In this document: piece after piece, positions 45,704 through 56,843 of the stretch
How positions within the stretch are numbered: position 1 is the stretch's first letter
Layout of the letters: each line of letters opens with the position of its first letter
Source of the DNA: Otatea glauca
Taxonomy: Eukaryota > Streptophyta > Magnoliopsida > Poales > Poaceae
Assembly: GCA_036346275.1 (NCBI GenBank)
Contig: CM070721.1
Coordinates: 49,377,869-49,441,868 of the forward strand
Direction: 5' to 3'
DNA: 64,000 nucleotides
Notes under the pieces: generated by a model
Database searches by the model: none
Told to the model about the DNA's origin: nothing
Seen by the model: the letters and a program-made list of their open reading frames with translations, nothing else
Translations under genes and position numbers: made by a program

Positions 45704-47065
45704 TCAACCAACATTTGAGATGTCTATGACATTTAATTCATTCCTCAATTTGCAAAACCTAGCTTCATCTAAGGGTTTGATGAGGATATCTGCTAATTGA
45801 TCTTTGGTTCTAATGTGACTAATCACAATATCACCTTTGCTGACATGATCTCTCAAGAAATGGTAGCGAATATCTATGTGTTTGGTTCTTGAATGTTGGA
45901 CCGGGTTGTTGGCTATTTTAACGGCACTTTCATTATTGCACAAAAGAGGCACATTTTTTAAATTAATACCATAATCCATTAAGGTTTGCCACATCCATAA
46001 AAATTGTGCACAACAACTTCCAACAGATACATATTCGACTTCGGTGGTGGATAAAGCTACGGAATTTTGTTTCTTGGAGAACCAAGAAACGAGGGATCTA
46101 CCTAGAAATTGATAACTTCCCGAGGTGCTTTTTCTATCCACTTTACACCCTACATAATCCGAATCCGAATATCCAACTAAATCAAATTTAGCACCCTTAG
46201 GATACCATAACCCAATATTTGAGGAATGCTTTAAATATCTTAGAATTCTCTTGACGGCTACTAAATAACATTTTTTAAGTGAAGCTTGAAAATGAGCACA
46301 TTTGTAAACACTAAACATGGTATTGGACCTAGATGCGGTGAGATAAAGTAAACTACCAATCATAGAACGATAAAGCTTTAAATCTACCGATTTACCTCCC
46401 TCATTTAGATCAAGATGCCTATTGGAGGCCATTGGAGTCTTGATAGGCTTCACGTCCTCCATGCCAAACCTCTTGAGCAAATCTTTCACATACTTGGTTT
46501 GACTCACAAATGCCCCATTTTTTAGTTGCTTTATTTGAAGTCCAAGGAAGAAGCTCAATTCTCTAATCATTGACATTTCAAATTCCCTAGACATCATATC
46601 ACCAAATTCTTTGCAAAAGTCTTCGTTAGTAAAACCAAATATAATATCATCCACATAAATTTGACATACAAAGAATTCTCCATCTATGATTTTTGTCAAG
46701 AGTGTTGTATCAACATTCCCAATTTTGAAACCTTTTGATATGAGAAAATCTCTAAGCCGCTCATACCATACTCTAGGAGCTTGTTTGAGATCGTATAGTG
46801 CCTTAGAGAGTTTATACACATGATTTGGATGTTTAGAGTTTTCAAAACCGGGAGGTTGTTCTACAAATACCAATTCGGATATTTGTCCATTTAAGAATGC
46901 ACTCTTTACACCCATTTGAAATAGTTTGATATCAAAGCAAGATGCAAAGGCAAGTAGAATTCTAATAGCTTCTAATCTAGCTACGGGTGCAAAAGTTTCA
47001 CCAAAATCCAATCCTTCGATTTGTGTGAAACTTTGTGCCACTAATTTTGTCTTATTTCTTACCAC
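45704..47065 (-). CDS. Copia-2 reverse transcriptase and RNase H (open part of pol)
   Basis: A 453-codon open frame. RT motifs in order: FAPVARLEAIRILLAFA, KSAFLNGQISELVFVEQPPG, ALYDLKQAPRVWYERL, and catalytic YVDD at 46646-46657. These are followed by FFLGLQIKQ, SMIGSLLYLTASR and VGYSDSDYVGCKVDRKSTSG of RNase H. TKHIDIRYHFLRDHV and DQLADILIKPLD mark the end of pol, closing at TAA near 45704. Upstream, the frame is cut off from integrase by a stop, so this is the 3' half of a broken polyprotein. The usual ADIFTKPL is ADILIKPL and the usual SRPDI is SRSNT, so it may be mutated despite being open. Confidence 0.92.
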   Translation of the reverse strand: MVRNKTKLVAQSFTQIEGLDFGETFAPVARLEAIRILLAFASCFDIKLFQMGVKSAFLNGQISELVFVEQPPGFENSKHPNHVYKLSKALYDLKQAPRVWYERLRDFLISKGFKIGNVDTTLLTKIIDGEFFVCQIYVDDIIFGFTNEDFCKEFGDMMSREFEMSMIRELSFFLGLQIKQLKNGAFVSQTKYVKDLLKRFGMEDVKPIKTPMASNRHLDLNEGGKSVDLKLYRSMIGSLLYLTASRSNTMFSVYKCAHFQASLKKCYLVAVKRILRYLKHSSNIGLWYPKGAKFDLVGYSDSDYVGCKVDRKSTSGSYQFLGRSLVSWFSKKQNSVALSTTEVEYVSVGSCCAQFLWMWQTLMDYGINLKNVPLLCNNESAVKIANNPVQHSRTKHIDIRYHFLRDHVSKGDIVISHIRTKDQLADILIKPLDEARFCKLRNELNVIDISNVG

Positions 47066-47146
47066 AATACCATTCTCATCTTGCTTGTTTCGAAATACCC
47101 ATTTAGTGCCAATGACATTGTGATCCTTGGGTCTTTCGACTAGTGT

Positions 47147-48838
47147 CTATACATCATTACGAGCGAAGTTGTTGAGCTCTTCATGCATTGAGTTTATCCA
47201 ATCCGGGTCATCTAGAGATTCATCTATATGAGTAGGTTCAAAAGAAGAAACAAAAGAGTAATGTTCACAGAAAGAAGCAATGGGAGATCGAGTTTGAACG
47301 CCCTTACTAACGTCACCCAAAATTTGATCTATTGGATGATCCTTGGAGAGTCCATGATGAATTCTTTGAGGTGGAGGTTGAGCTTGTTGATCACTCTCCT
47401 TCTCATCCACATCTATAGGTTGAACTTGACTTGGCGTTGCGGAAGTAGAGGGTTCAACTTGAGTGGATGAAGGTTGATCATCTTTATCCTCCTTTAGTTT
47501 GATGTCTCCAAGTATCATGTTCTTCATTGCTTCTCTTTGTCCTTCATTACCTACATCATCCAAATTTTCTTGCTCTTCTTGAGAGCCGTTAGTTTCATCA
47601 AATTCAATATCGCAAGTTTCTTCGACAAAACCTTTATTTTTGTTAAACACGCGATATGCTTTACTATTTGAGGAATAGCCAAGCAAGGAACCTTCATCAC
47701 AGCGACTTTGAAATTTTGGAAGCCGAACACCCCTTTTCAAAATATAGCATTTGCAACCGAAAACTTGAAAATAAGAGATGTTCGGTCTTCTTCCAATTAG
47801 AAGCTCATAGGAAGTCTTTTTGAAAAGACGATGCAAATAGAGCCTATTTGTTGCATGGCAAGCGGTATTAATGGCTTCCGCCCAAAAACTATTGGAAGTG
47901 CCATACCCATCAAGCATAGTTCTTGCCATTTCGATTAGTGTTCGATTTTTCTGTTTTACAACTCCATTTTGCTCCGGAGTGTAGGTGGCAGAAAGCTCGT
48001 GCTTTATTCCAAGTTCATCACAATAATCTTCAATTCTTGTGTTTTTAAACTCGGAACCATTGTCACTATGGATTTTCTTAATTTTGAAATCGAATTCATT
48101 TTGAGTCCTTTTTGCAAAACTTTTGAAAATACCAGAGGTTTCGGATTTATCATCTAGAAAGAAAACCCAAGTATACCTTGAATAATCATCAACAATGACT
48201 AAATAATTACCTCCGATGCTCTTATAGGTTGTCGGCCAAACAAATCCATATGTAAGAGCTCTAATGGTCTAGATGTGGATATGATACTCTTTGAAGGATG
48301 AGAACTGCCACTTGCTTGCCGGCTTGACAAGCACTACAAAGTCTATTTTTCTCAAACTTCACATCCTTCAAGTCCACAACTAAATCATTTTAAAAAAGCT
48401 TTTTGAGTTGGATCATCCCAACATGAGCTAGTCTTCTATGCCATAACCATCCTAAGGATGTTTTTGCAATCAAACATGTCTGAAGACATAACTCATTTGA
48501 GGTGAAATCAATTAGATACAAGTTACCAAATCTAAATCCTTTGAACACTAAAGAACTATCATTTTCTTTTGAAATGATTACGCCATTTTTAGAAAAAGTG
48601 CAAATAAGATCAAGATCACATTTTGAGCAACTGATAACAAGTTGAAATTTAATGTTTCCACTAGAGAGACATTTGAAATAGAAAGATCATTTGAGATAGT
48701 GATTTTACCCAAACCTAATACCTTTCCCTTGCTATTATCACCAAATGTGATCTTGTCATTTTGCCCATTTCCTACTTCAAAGGTGGTGAACATCTTCCGG
48801 TCACCGGTCATGTGTTGAGTGCATCCGCTATCTAACAC
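47147..48838 (-). pseudogene. Copia-2 protease and integrase, decayed
   Basis: Protease begins near 48838 with LDSGCTQHMTGD, the Copia D-S-G active site. After frame changes, integrase shows WVFFLDDKSE, KIHSDNGSEFKN and TPEQNGVV (about 48200-47960). An open section follows (47929-47147: MARTMLDGYGTSNSFWAEA, SYFQVFGCKCYIL, the GKxxKF-like linker and the acidic C-terminus). Frameshifts near 48600 and 48350 and a stop near 47145 break the polyprotein. Confidence 0.85.
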
Positions 48839-48880
48839 CCAATGCCGTCAGCCGGTCTTGTAGTTCACCTACAAGGAAGA

Positions 48881-50816
48881 TCAAGCCTTTTTAGGTATCC
48901 AAATTTGTTTGGGTCCTTGAAGGTTAGTAACCAAGGCTTTGGGCACCCAAATGGCATTCTTTCTATGGCCAAGTATAAGAGTGCCAACAAACTTAGCAAT
49001 AATTTTACCAAAGCTATCTTTCTTAAGCACATAGCATGAATCATACACATTATTTTTGGATGCCTTGCCTAAGGGACAATCATTTACTAAATATCCTACA
49101 TCATGGCATTTGTAACAAAGCTTCCCATATGATTTAACAAACCTAGGAGCTTTATTTCTAATTTTCTTGCCCTTTTTAGGTAAGTATCCAAGACCTTTTT
49201 TGTTGTAAGAACATCTTTGACTATTTAGAATTTTATTTAAGGTGTCCTTACTCTTGAAGCATCTATCTAAACTTTTTCTAAGCTTATCTACTTGCTCTTT
49301 AAGCTCATTGTTTTCAACAATCAAATTTTCATGACATGAGATTAAGCTAGCACATGGAATTAATCACATATCAAATAATTCATCACAAGAAGTAGATATG
49401 CTAGTTTTTGATATACAACATGAATCAATTTCTACGCTAGGCATATCATTCATAATATTGCAACTAATACCAACATCATTTTGAGGCTTTGAATGGTCCT
49501 TGACAAGAAGAGTCTCATGAGCTTCCTTTAGCTCCTCATAAGAATCCTTAAAAGAAATATACTCTTTTCTCAATTCTTTATGTTTAGACTTTTCTTTGCC
49601 AAGGTATTCATTGAAGTCCTCAAGCATATCCATTAGCTCATCATAAGAGGGTTCATCATCGTCATTTGATTTACCTTACAATCTTCTTTTGCCATGAGAC
49701 ACAAAGGAGTGACGAATGGTGAGGAAGCCTCCTTGATAGCAATGCCGGCGAGACCCTTCTTCTTTGAAGGTGTATAAACTTCGGAAGAGTCGGAGTCCGA
49801 ATATTGTTCTTCGGAATCCCACTCTCCAATGTGAGCCTCGCCTTTTCCATCCTTATTAAGCTTCTTGAAGAGCTTCCTTTCCATGAAAGAACTTCTTCTT
49901 AGGCGACTTGTTCTTGTCGTCCTTCTTCTTAGGATAATGAGAAGAAATATGTCCCTTCTTATTACACTCATAGCACCGGATATTTGCATATCGGTTGGTG
50001 CTTGAGTATCGTCCCTTCTTGAATTTTTGAGGAGCACTTGTGCTTGAGTGCCTCTTCATGAATCTCCTCATTCTTCTTACAAGGAGAGCCATTCCTCCTC
50101 GGTGCCTTCATCATCCTCGGACTCATCAAGCGCCTCATCGCTTGACTCCGCTTTCTCCTTGAAGGCGATATTCTTTTTCTTTGAAGAGCTTTGCTCCAAG
50201 AGATCTTCCTTGTCCTCTTGTAGAGCTCATTGGTTATGAGGTTTCGAAGAAGTCCCATTGGCATCATCCTTGGCAACTCCGGTGAGTTAATAAACAACGT
50301 CACCAAAGTCTCATATTTATCTGGAAGTGCCCTGAGCATCTTACGAACAACATCGAAATCGGTTAGTGGCGCTCCAAGACCCTTGAGCTCATTTACTATA
50401 TTGTTCAACCGTGAATACATTTCATTTATGTTTTCATGGGGCAACATAATAAAACTCTCATATTTGATCTGAAGCATATGCAATTTGGCTTCTTTGACCG
50501 AGTATGTCCCCTCATGAATTTCCGAGAGGGTTTTCCAAATCTCATGAGTGGTTTCAAGGTTGCTCACTTGATTAAACTCATCTGCGTTCAAAGCACCAAA
50601 AAGAGCGTTCATAGCTTGAGCGTTGAGATGAGTGTTTCACTCTTCTTGTTCCATTGTGAGTGTGGGATTAACTCCCGGAGTGAAATCCTCAACTACAATT
50701 CTCCATATGCTTGGGCTCATGGCCTTTAGATAAACGATCATACGAATTTTCCAATAAGCATAATTTGTGCCATCGAAAAATGACGCCTTGCCTATTGACA
50801 CCCCATCGCTAGCCAT
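48881..50816 (-). pseudogene. Copia-2 gag, decayed, two zinc knuckles
   Basis: The start MASDGVSIGKASFFDG is at 50816, 41 bp from the primer site. A TGA after TMEQEE (near 50640) and later frameshifts break it. The UBN2 capsid section is clear (FNQVSNLETTHEIWKTLSEI, PDKYETLVTLFINSPELP). Two CCHC-type knuckles are visible, both with one ligand lost: CYECNKKGHISSHY (near 49960, last Cys to Tyr) and CYKCHDVGYLVNDC (near 49100, His to Tyr). Coiled-coil segments separate them (49633-49364), as in Sirevirus gag. Confidence 0.85.
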
Positions 50817-50856
50817 CCTTACTCTCTAGGCGGTAAAGCCCTAAAAGAGAGTCCAA

Positions 50857-50868
50857 GCTCTGATACCA
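50857..50868 (-). other. Primer-binding site of Copia-2 (tRNA-iMet)
   Basis: Minus strand TGGTATCAGAGC, two bases inside the 5' LTR. Confidence 0.95.
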
Positions 50869-50870
50869 CT

Positions 50871-52255
50871 TGTAGGATCAAGGATAACCGACTAGAGGGG
50901 GGTGAATATGAGGTTTCTAAATTTTTTTATTCTAATTTTCAATTAATTAAAATACTAAGCTATATAAGCAATAATTACAAATTTACAATTATAATCTCTA
51001 GGGATCACTAAAACACTTTAGCAATTCAAGTAGAGCCAAAAGAAAACAATTCTAAGCACAAGTGATCTACTCAATTTTGTTAGAAATATAATTTAGCACA
51101 AGAATATCAAAGACAAATCACAAGAGGAAAAGAGGCAAGAATTTTATCCCGTGGTCTCGGAGACTTGCCGATCTCCCCTATTCCATGTTGAGGTGACTTG
51201 AACGCTTTCAAGCCGGCTCCACCTGGTTGAGCCTTCCTCGATCACTCGTGGTAGCTCTTCACCACTCCGGTTAGGCGAGCTCCTTGCCTTCACAAACGAT
51301 CGGGCCTTCTCACAAGCTTCTTTGAGAAGATCACCGATGCCACACACCTCCAAGCTGTCTAGGAGGTGGCAACCTCTAAGAGTAATAGGTGTTGACGCTT
51401 GCTTGAGGTCGAATTTAGTGTCTAGAGGCTCAACAGTTAATGCACCACTCAATTTTCTTCTAATTCTCTCAAGATGAGAATTTAATGTACACAAATGAGT
51501 AGGAGACAATCTAGAGCTCAAGGATGATCAATGAGGTCCAAAACTTACTCTAGAATGCAGGTGGAGGGGTATTTATAACCCCCACCAACCAAAACTAACC
51601 GTTGCCCAAAAGTTGCTCAAAAACGTGCTGAGAGGCCGGTCATACGGCCCTCAGAGGCTAACGGTCGATACTATGCATTTAATGCACCATCAGTGACCGT
51701 TGGTCACTTGGCTGGTTTGACCGGACCCTCACCGGTATGACTGGAGGGCCTCCGATCATACCACCCTCTACAGGTGCAAAATGCACTCGTTCTGGAAAAA
51801 ATAGACCGGCCTGGGCCCGGTCATACCGACAACCGGTATGACCGGAGGGGCCCCGGTCATACCGGCCCCATAGAACAAAAATGCAATTATTTAGGATTTT
51901 AATTTCTATTTTGAATTCATTTACAAGAAGATGTTCTATTGCATAAGAGTTGAGCCTTAAGACTTTTGACGACCTCAATCGTGCGACAAGAGACCCCTCT
52001 TTATAGTACGGCTCTATTCTAGCAATCCGATCTTTTCTCCAAACCACGAGATCGGTAAAAGACTGAGGAAAGTCCTTAAATTTGATACCTTAGTCATTGA
52101 TGATTGCTTTTTTTTCTCACCAATTTCATGCCTCTATGTTCAATGACATTTGGACTAACCTGTTCTTAAAAGACTCATTTGAAAATGTTAGTCCTTTAAC
52201 CTCAATTGTCATTAATTACCAAAACCAAATTAAATTAGGGTTCTAGATGCTTTCA
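50871..52255 (-). repeat. 5' LTR of Copia-2
   Basis: Partner of 40937-42352. The promoter TATA (TTATAAATAC on the minus strand) lies at 51569-51578. A 125-codon frame (51521-51144) starts about 50 bp downstream of it and is also open in the other LTR. It precedes gag on the predicted genomic RNA. Confidence 0.95.
51569..51578 (-). promoter_or_regulatory. TATA box in the Copia-2 5' LTR
   Basis: TTATAAATAC on the minus strand, conserved at 41631-41640 in the other LTR. Confidence 0.65.
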
Positions 52256-53205
52256 TACCCAAAGCTGTATAAGCAGTGGACATCCGGTGAAAGTCGAGCC
52301 ATCGGCGATCCGTCCATAGCCGTTGCAGAGCGCACGGTACGTGGCGCATAGCACAACCGACCCCCAGGATTACTACTGCACGGCATCAAGGAGTGCATCC
52401 GCAATCACCCTAGCAAACTGGATGAGGTGCCTGTCCACGCTATCCCCATAAGAGCTCGTGAACATGCACCCTCCAAAGAGTCACAGCAGGTACGCCTCTA
52501 GGTGGCGGCTCACCCACACCTTGTCCGCAGGCGCGACGATGTGCTCCGCCTATAAATTTAAACTTTCTTGTTAGTTCAACCAGTATATACACAATTAAGC
52601 TTTAAAGGTTAGTTGCATACCACGAACTGTCGAAGCCACCTTAGTGTCGAACCATATGTGCTGTTGAATGGTCGGTACGTAGTAGCTGGGAGCACAACCT
52701 AGAACCGCGCAAGTAGCTCCTGGCGCCACGTCGGGTCGACGTCCTGAGACACCACAGGGTAACCGACAATCGGGAGTTCGAGGAGGTACGAAACGTCCTC
52801 CAAAGTGATGATCTATCGAACGGGAATCAGCAACCCACGTCCCGTCCCTGCACATCGTCGTGCGCCGCCTCCACCATCCGGGCGAGTGGCAGCAATCCTG
52901 ATGCTTGAAGCCTACGAAACAAAAATATGAAATTAATATCAGCACTACACCAATTAATTAATATAAATTATGATACTACAGCAAAGATATTTAGAAATAT
53001 AAAGAATAATATGTTACCTAGGGATACAACGAGGATCGAGCGACCAGAGCTTCTGCGGTGTCATTGGTCATAGTACGTCGAGCTCCAGTGGATCATGTCC
53101 CTCCTCTGGAAAAGCAGTGGCATAGTGGGCACGGTGACGATGATCAACGATCGGATCTGGCAACTCAAATAGCCAGTCGTCATCTCCATCCCAGTCAGCC
53201 ATACA
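52256..53205 (-). pseudogene. Plant mobile domain (PMD/MAIN-like) gene, 5' half
   Basis: The start MADWDGDDDWLFELP is at 53205. Then a TGA follows LELDVL, and PMTPQKLWSLDPRCIP ends exon 1 near 53020. Exon 2 (about 52912-52625) reads LLPLARMVEAAHDDVQGRDV, then after a frame change ITLEDVSYLLELPIVGYPV and DPTWRQELLARF. Exon 3 (about 52550-52256) reads VAPADKVWVSRHLEAYLL, GGCMFTSSYGDSVDRHLI, VVLCATYRALC and FTGCPLLIQLW, where Copia-2 interrupts it. These blocks are diagnostic for the aminotransferase-like plant mobile domain. Premature stops include TGA, TAG and a TAGTAA pair. It lies about 230 bp downstream of the MURA remnant on the same strand. Confidence 0.85.
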
Positions 53206-53433
53206 TGCAAATTGTAATAATGAAAGTTATATTTCAAATGCATATAAAAACAAATGCTTACAAAAAACTATTCAAGCATCATAACAATATATTGAAACAA
53301 ATTCTAATAATTTAGTAAGTAACGACACTCACAACGACATGCAACTCGATTACAAATAAGGGTTCTTATAGTAATAGTAACAACATGCAACTTGCTTACA
53401 ACTAGGTAGAAAACAGAGTTCATACAACAGACA

Positions 53434-55168
53434 TTACATCAATAAAATATGAATTCGACATATAGTATATGATGATTCAAATAGCTTCTTAGGTAGTACG
53501 ATGACATTGTCCACCACACCTTGTAGACGATGATCCCTCCCCTGCCGTCGGGTTTCCATCTCCTCCTTCATCTTCTTCGTTTTGTGGCTAGCAGTTCTTG
53601 AACGTCTTTGCTTGCATAATGAACATTTCTTCACGCGCTTACCAGCTTCAGACTCATCCATGTCATTTCTGATATGCCTTGTTTTGCGACGCCCTGCTTT
53701 GCATGTTCTTGCATCAAAATCAAGAACTCACTTTGATAGCTCTATGCTTGGCCGCCTTCTTACTCTTCTCATCCATGTATTTAGTGATCATGCTAGAGTA
53801 CATTAGATTCTCATCTCTCATTGCTACTTCAGCAGCTCGATGCCTATCCACAAAGTACTTGGTTGTACCCCGTAGCACTCCCTCAACAATTCCTATCAAC
53901 AGGAGACACCTCATCCCTCTCATTACCTAGTTGTACACCTCCACCAAGTTAGTCGTCATGACACCGTATCTAGCACAATGTGTGTTATGTAACAATGACC
54001 ACTGCTCTTTCGGCTTGTGCTTTATCCAGTCCGAGAAACATTTGATTGGCCTTTGCCTTCGACGACGATTCGTCGCCTCATCTTCTGTTGGCAGAGGGAA
54101 TAGATCAGGTGGAGCCTCATCCTGTGTTTCACTACTACTAGCTTTGTTCATCTACTCCTCTTTATGTTTTCTTGTTAGCTCATCAAGATTCTTCCATAGA
54201 GTACGGAACTTATTCGCTTGGTTCTGTTTACATAGCCTCTTAAACATGTTTATCAGTTCCTTGTTTTTAAATTGCTTATAGAAGTTCGCACCCAAATGCC
54301 TCATGCACCATCGGCTCTGCAAGTCAAGCCATGAAAATGGCTCATCTTCCCCTGTTTGCAAATGTTTGATAGCACTAAGCAGACCAACATGCCTGTCATA
54401 CAATATGTACACATCTTGACAAGTTTTCACTACCCCGATCTTCAAGTTCTGTAGGAACCATAGCCAACTCTCGTAGTTCTCGCTTTTTACAAAGGCGAAA
54501 GCAACATGCAGAATCTGGTTGTTTCCATCAACGCCCACAGCTGTCATTATTTGCCCTTTGTATTTCCCGGTCAAGCATGTGCCATCCACGCACAACAAGG
54601 ACAGTAGTGATAGAACGCCTTAATGCAAGCTCCGAATGCGAAGAAAACTCTCTTCAGATAACTCTTGGTCGGCCACTTCCTTGACAGGCAGTCTTGATAG
54701 TCATAATAAGTGCTAGGATTTCTTCCCTGAATGCAACTGAACAGTGTGTGCAGATTATGGTAGGAGTCTTCAAATTTTCCAAACCTCATTTCTAAGGCCT
54801 TCTGCTTCACCCTCCATGCCTCCTCGTAGCTAATTTTATACTGATATCTGTTCTCGATTGCTCGGATAATAGCATGGGGCTTAAAAATTAAGATTCTCCA
54901 CTATCTCTGGGTACATGATATTTGCAACATACCCGGATGATAGGTTCCTGTGAGCCATCAGGGTTTTCTCAGTCAAACAGATATGCTATTCAACCTTCGA
55001 ACATAGCCAGTGGGTGCCCCATTTGGGCTTGTACACTCTCCAGGGGCACCCATGCATCTCACACACCACGTCGTAGCAGGTTGGGGTGGACTTTTTAACC
55101 TTGAAAGTCCTTACTAATAAGGCCCAATCTTTCACAGCATCCTGCACTGCCTCTTTTGTCGGGTACAT
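53434..55168 (-). pseudogene. Mutator-like (MURA) transposase, decayed and 5'-truncated
   Basis: At 55168 the MuDR N-terminal-type domain is visible (AVQDAVKDWALLVRTFKVKK, CEMHGCPWRVYKPKWGTHW). After frameshifts comes a helical stretch (LEMRFGKFEDSYHNLHTL, near 54780). The MULE catalytic domain is open at 54598-54152: LCVDGTCLTGKYKGQIMTAV with the first Asp, VYILYDRHVGLLSAI with the second, and SRWCMRHLGANFYKQF. The C-terminal section (CFSDWIKHKPKEQW, TKYFVDRHRAA) and a degenerate knuckle-like KCSLCKQ end near 53434. The SWIM finger is not recognisable. The normal upstream N-terminus is absent before 55168, so the block seems truncated there. The protein would have mobilised the whole block. 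Confidence 0.85.
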
Positions 55169-55269
55169 ACCGCAGCTTAGAATAGATTATTTTTATAAAT
55201 TTATTTGAAACAGATAGATTTACTAAAAAGAAAAGGTATAACAAGGGTTAGAAAAAAGAAGGCTTCTTA

Positions 55270-55554
55270 GGATCTGTTTGGGAGAACCGTAGCTTTTTTA
55301 AAAAGCTACTTTTTAGCTTTCTAAGCTGAAAATTGGCTTTAGCTTTTTATAAGAGACCATTTAATAAATAGCTCATTTCTCTTAGTAATAAGCTGCAAAA
55401 ATATATCCAGCCCAGCTTTCAACTTTTGGCTTTTGTTAGTTGTATATGGTTTTTGGCTTATGTCAAAAACTACTTAAAAGCTGAGCTGTTTGGAGGGAGA
55501 CTTACTAGCTTTTCGGAAGCTAAAGCTGGCTTTAAACCCTTCAAAAACAGGACC
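55270..55554. mobile_element. Tourist-like MITE, copy 2
   Basis: A 285-bp homologue of 22145-22426 with ends GGATCTGTTTGGGAG and CTTCAAAAACAGGACC, flanked by TTA at 55267-55269 and 55555-55557. Confidence 0.85.
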
Positions 55555-55557
55555 TTA

Positions 55558-56540
55558 CTCTACCGTACTAAGCTCAGAATATGTAGTGCTACATGATTAA
55601 TTATGAAGTTGAGATAATCCTTTTGTCTTTTGCAAACAACACTACACATATGCCAAATGGCAGTTTAGTCAAGTGGGTGTTGATCTCTTTTGTCAGCGGT
55701 GGTGGACGCACGGGGGTGCGCGAGGGGGCTAGCTCACCCCTTTGCCCGTCGCACCCCCGAACCACATAGCAAGCGTGTTCCATTTTTCTGCGGCTGTGCG
55801 GCCGCGGAGCACTGGCTGCGGTTGCAAACTGAGGAGGACGCCCAGACGGGAGGAGGCAGGGGAGCGGGAGCCGAGCCATAGAAGAGGTCAGTTCGGTTCG
55901 TTCGTCGACTCGTTCGAGTGTGGTTGCACCAAATCACACAACACAAGCGAAATAGACTCGAACCCAAACTCAAATCAATCCCCATTCCCGTTCCCCAATT
56001 CTCAAATTCGAAATCCCTAATTGAACGAGAGCCGAGAGGACTCACCGGGTGCGCCGCCGAGCCGGGTGCTGGTGCAGGAGGTGCGCGGTGCGCCGTCGCC
56101 CGTCGAGCCGATGGACGAGTCGAGGAGGGGCGTCGCGTCGCGATGTCAGTTACCGCCTGCCGGGTGGACTATGGAGGGGCCGAGGAGGGCGGTGGCCACC
56201 GAGGCGCCGGCCGCCGTCTGGCGGCGCCACGGTGGGGCGGAGGCGCGGGGCCATGAGGACTAAGGGAGGCCGAGGAGCTCCAGAGCTGGGGGCCTGGGCT
56301 GTGAGGGGAGCGGGGCGAGGCGGGGGCGCGGCCGCGTGGGGCCGTGAGGCAGCGTGGTGGGGCTGGCCATGGCCACAGGCCACCGACGTGATATGGGCGG
56401 AGGGCCGGAGGTGCCGCAGAGACTAGCTCTGGAGTCGGCCGAGGAGTGACGGGAGGGAGGACCGAAGAGTCCGGTCGGCGGAGCCAGAAGGCAGAGGATA
56501 AGGTATTAAGGTAAGGAGGTGAGCTTTAACCGTTTTTTTT
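55558..56540. other. GC-rich unassigned region
   Basis: A CpG-rich stretch from about 55690 to 56500, with open frames on both strands that reflect composition. CCCTAATTGAACGAGAGCC near 56010 resembles a plant 5' leader. It could be the first exon of an unrecognised gene or a captured fragment. No domain is recognised. Confidence 0.3.
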
Positions 56541-56545
56541 ATTTT

Positions 56546-56843
56546 AATTATTGATTAATTAGTAAATTGTAAGTACCAATGTACCATGAAATATCAGATT
56601 GTTAGTTGATTAGTAAATTTGAATTGTTAGTTGATTAGTAAATTATTCTCTAGTATAACTTATTATAGGTTCTATAAATTGTACCGTAGATCTATAGATT
56701 CTACAAATTAATTATTGATTAATTAGTAAATTGTAAGAACCATGAAATATCACTGTATAATTGCATATAAGATTGTTTGTTTATTAATAAATTTAAATTA
56801 TTAGTTGATAAGTAAATTATTCTCTAGTATAACTTATTATAGG
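56546..56843. repeat. 164-bp tandem duplication, AT-rich
   Basis: AATTATTGATTAATTAGTAA occurs at 56546 and 56710, and CTCTAGTATAACTTATTATA at about 56648 and 56822. The two copies have small indels relative to each other. Confidence 0.8.

Larger units (their letters stand above)
40937..52255 (-). mobile_element. Complete Ty1/copia retrotransposon, Sirevirus-like (Copia-2)
   Basis: An 11.3-kb element with LTRs at 40937-42352 and 50871-52255, both TGTAGGATC...CTTTCA. The 5-bp duplication TACCC is exact at 40932-40936 and 52256-52260. A tRNA-iMet primer site (50857-50868) and polypurine tract (42353-42366) show minus-strand orientation. The internal order is gag, protease, integrase, RT, RNase H, then an additional 3' ORF, as in the SIRE/Sirevirus lineage. 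The 453-codon RT/RNase H frame is still open; gag, protease and integrase carry stops or frameshifts. It lies inside one exon of the PMD gene. Confidence 0.95.

Noticed and set aside
55916..56263. Overlapping plus-strand frames near 56 kb as a gene
   Set aside because: They are Arg/Gly-rich in every frame, lack domains and end without consistent splice sites.
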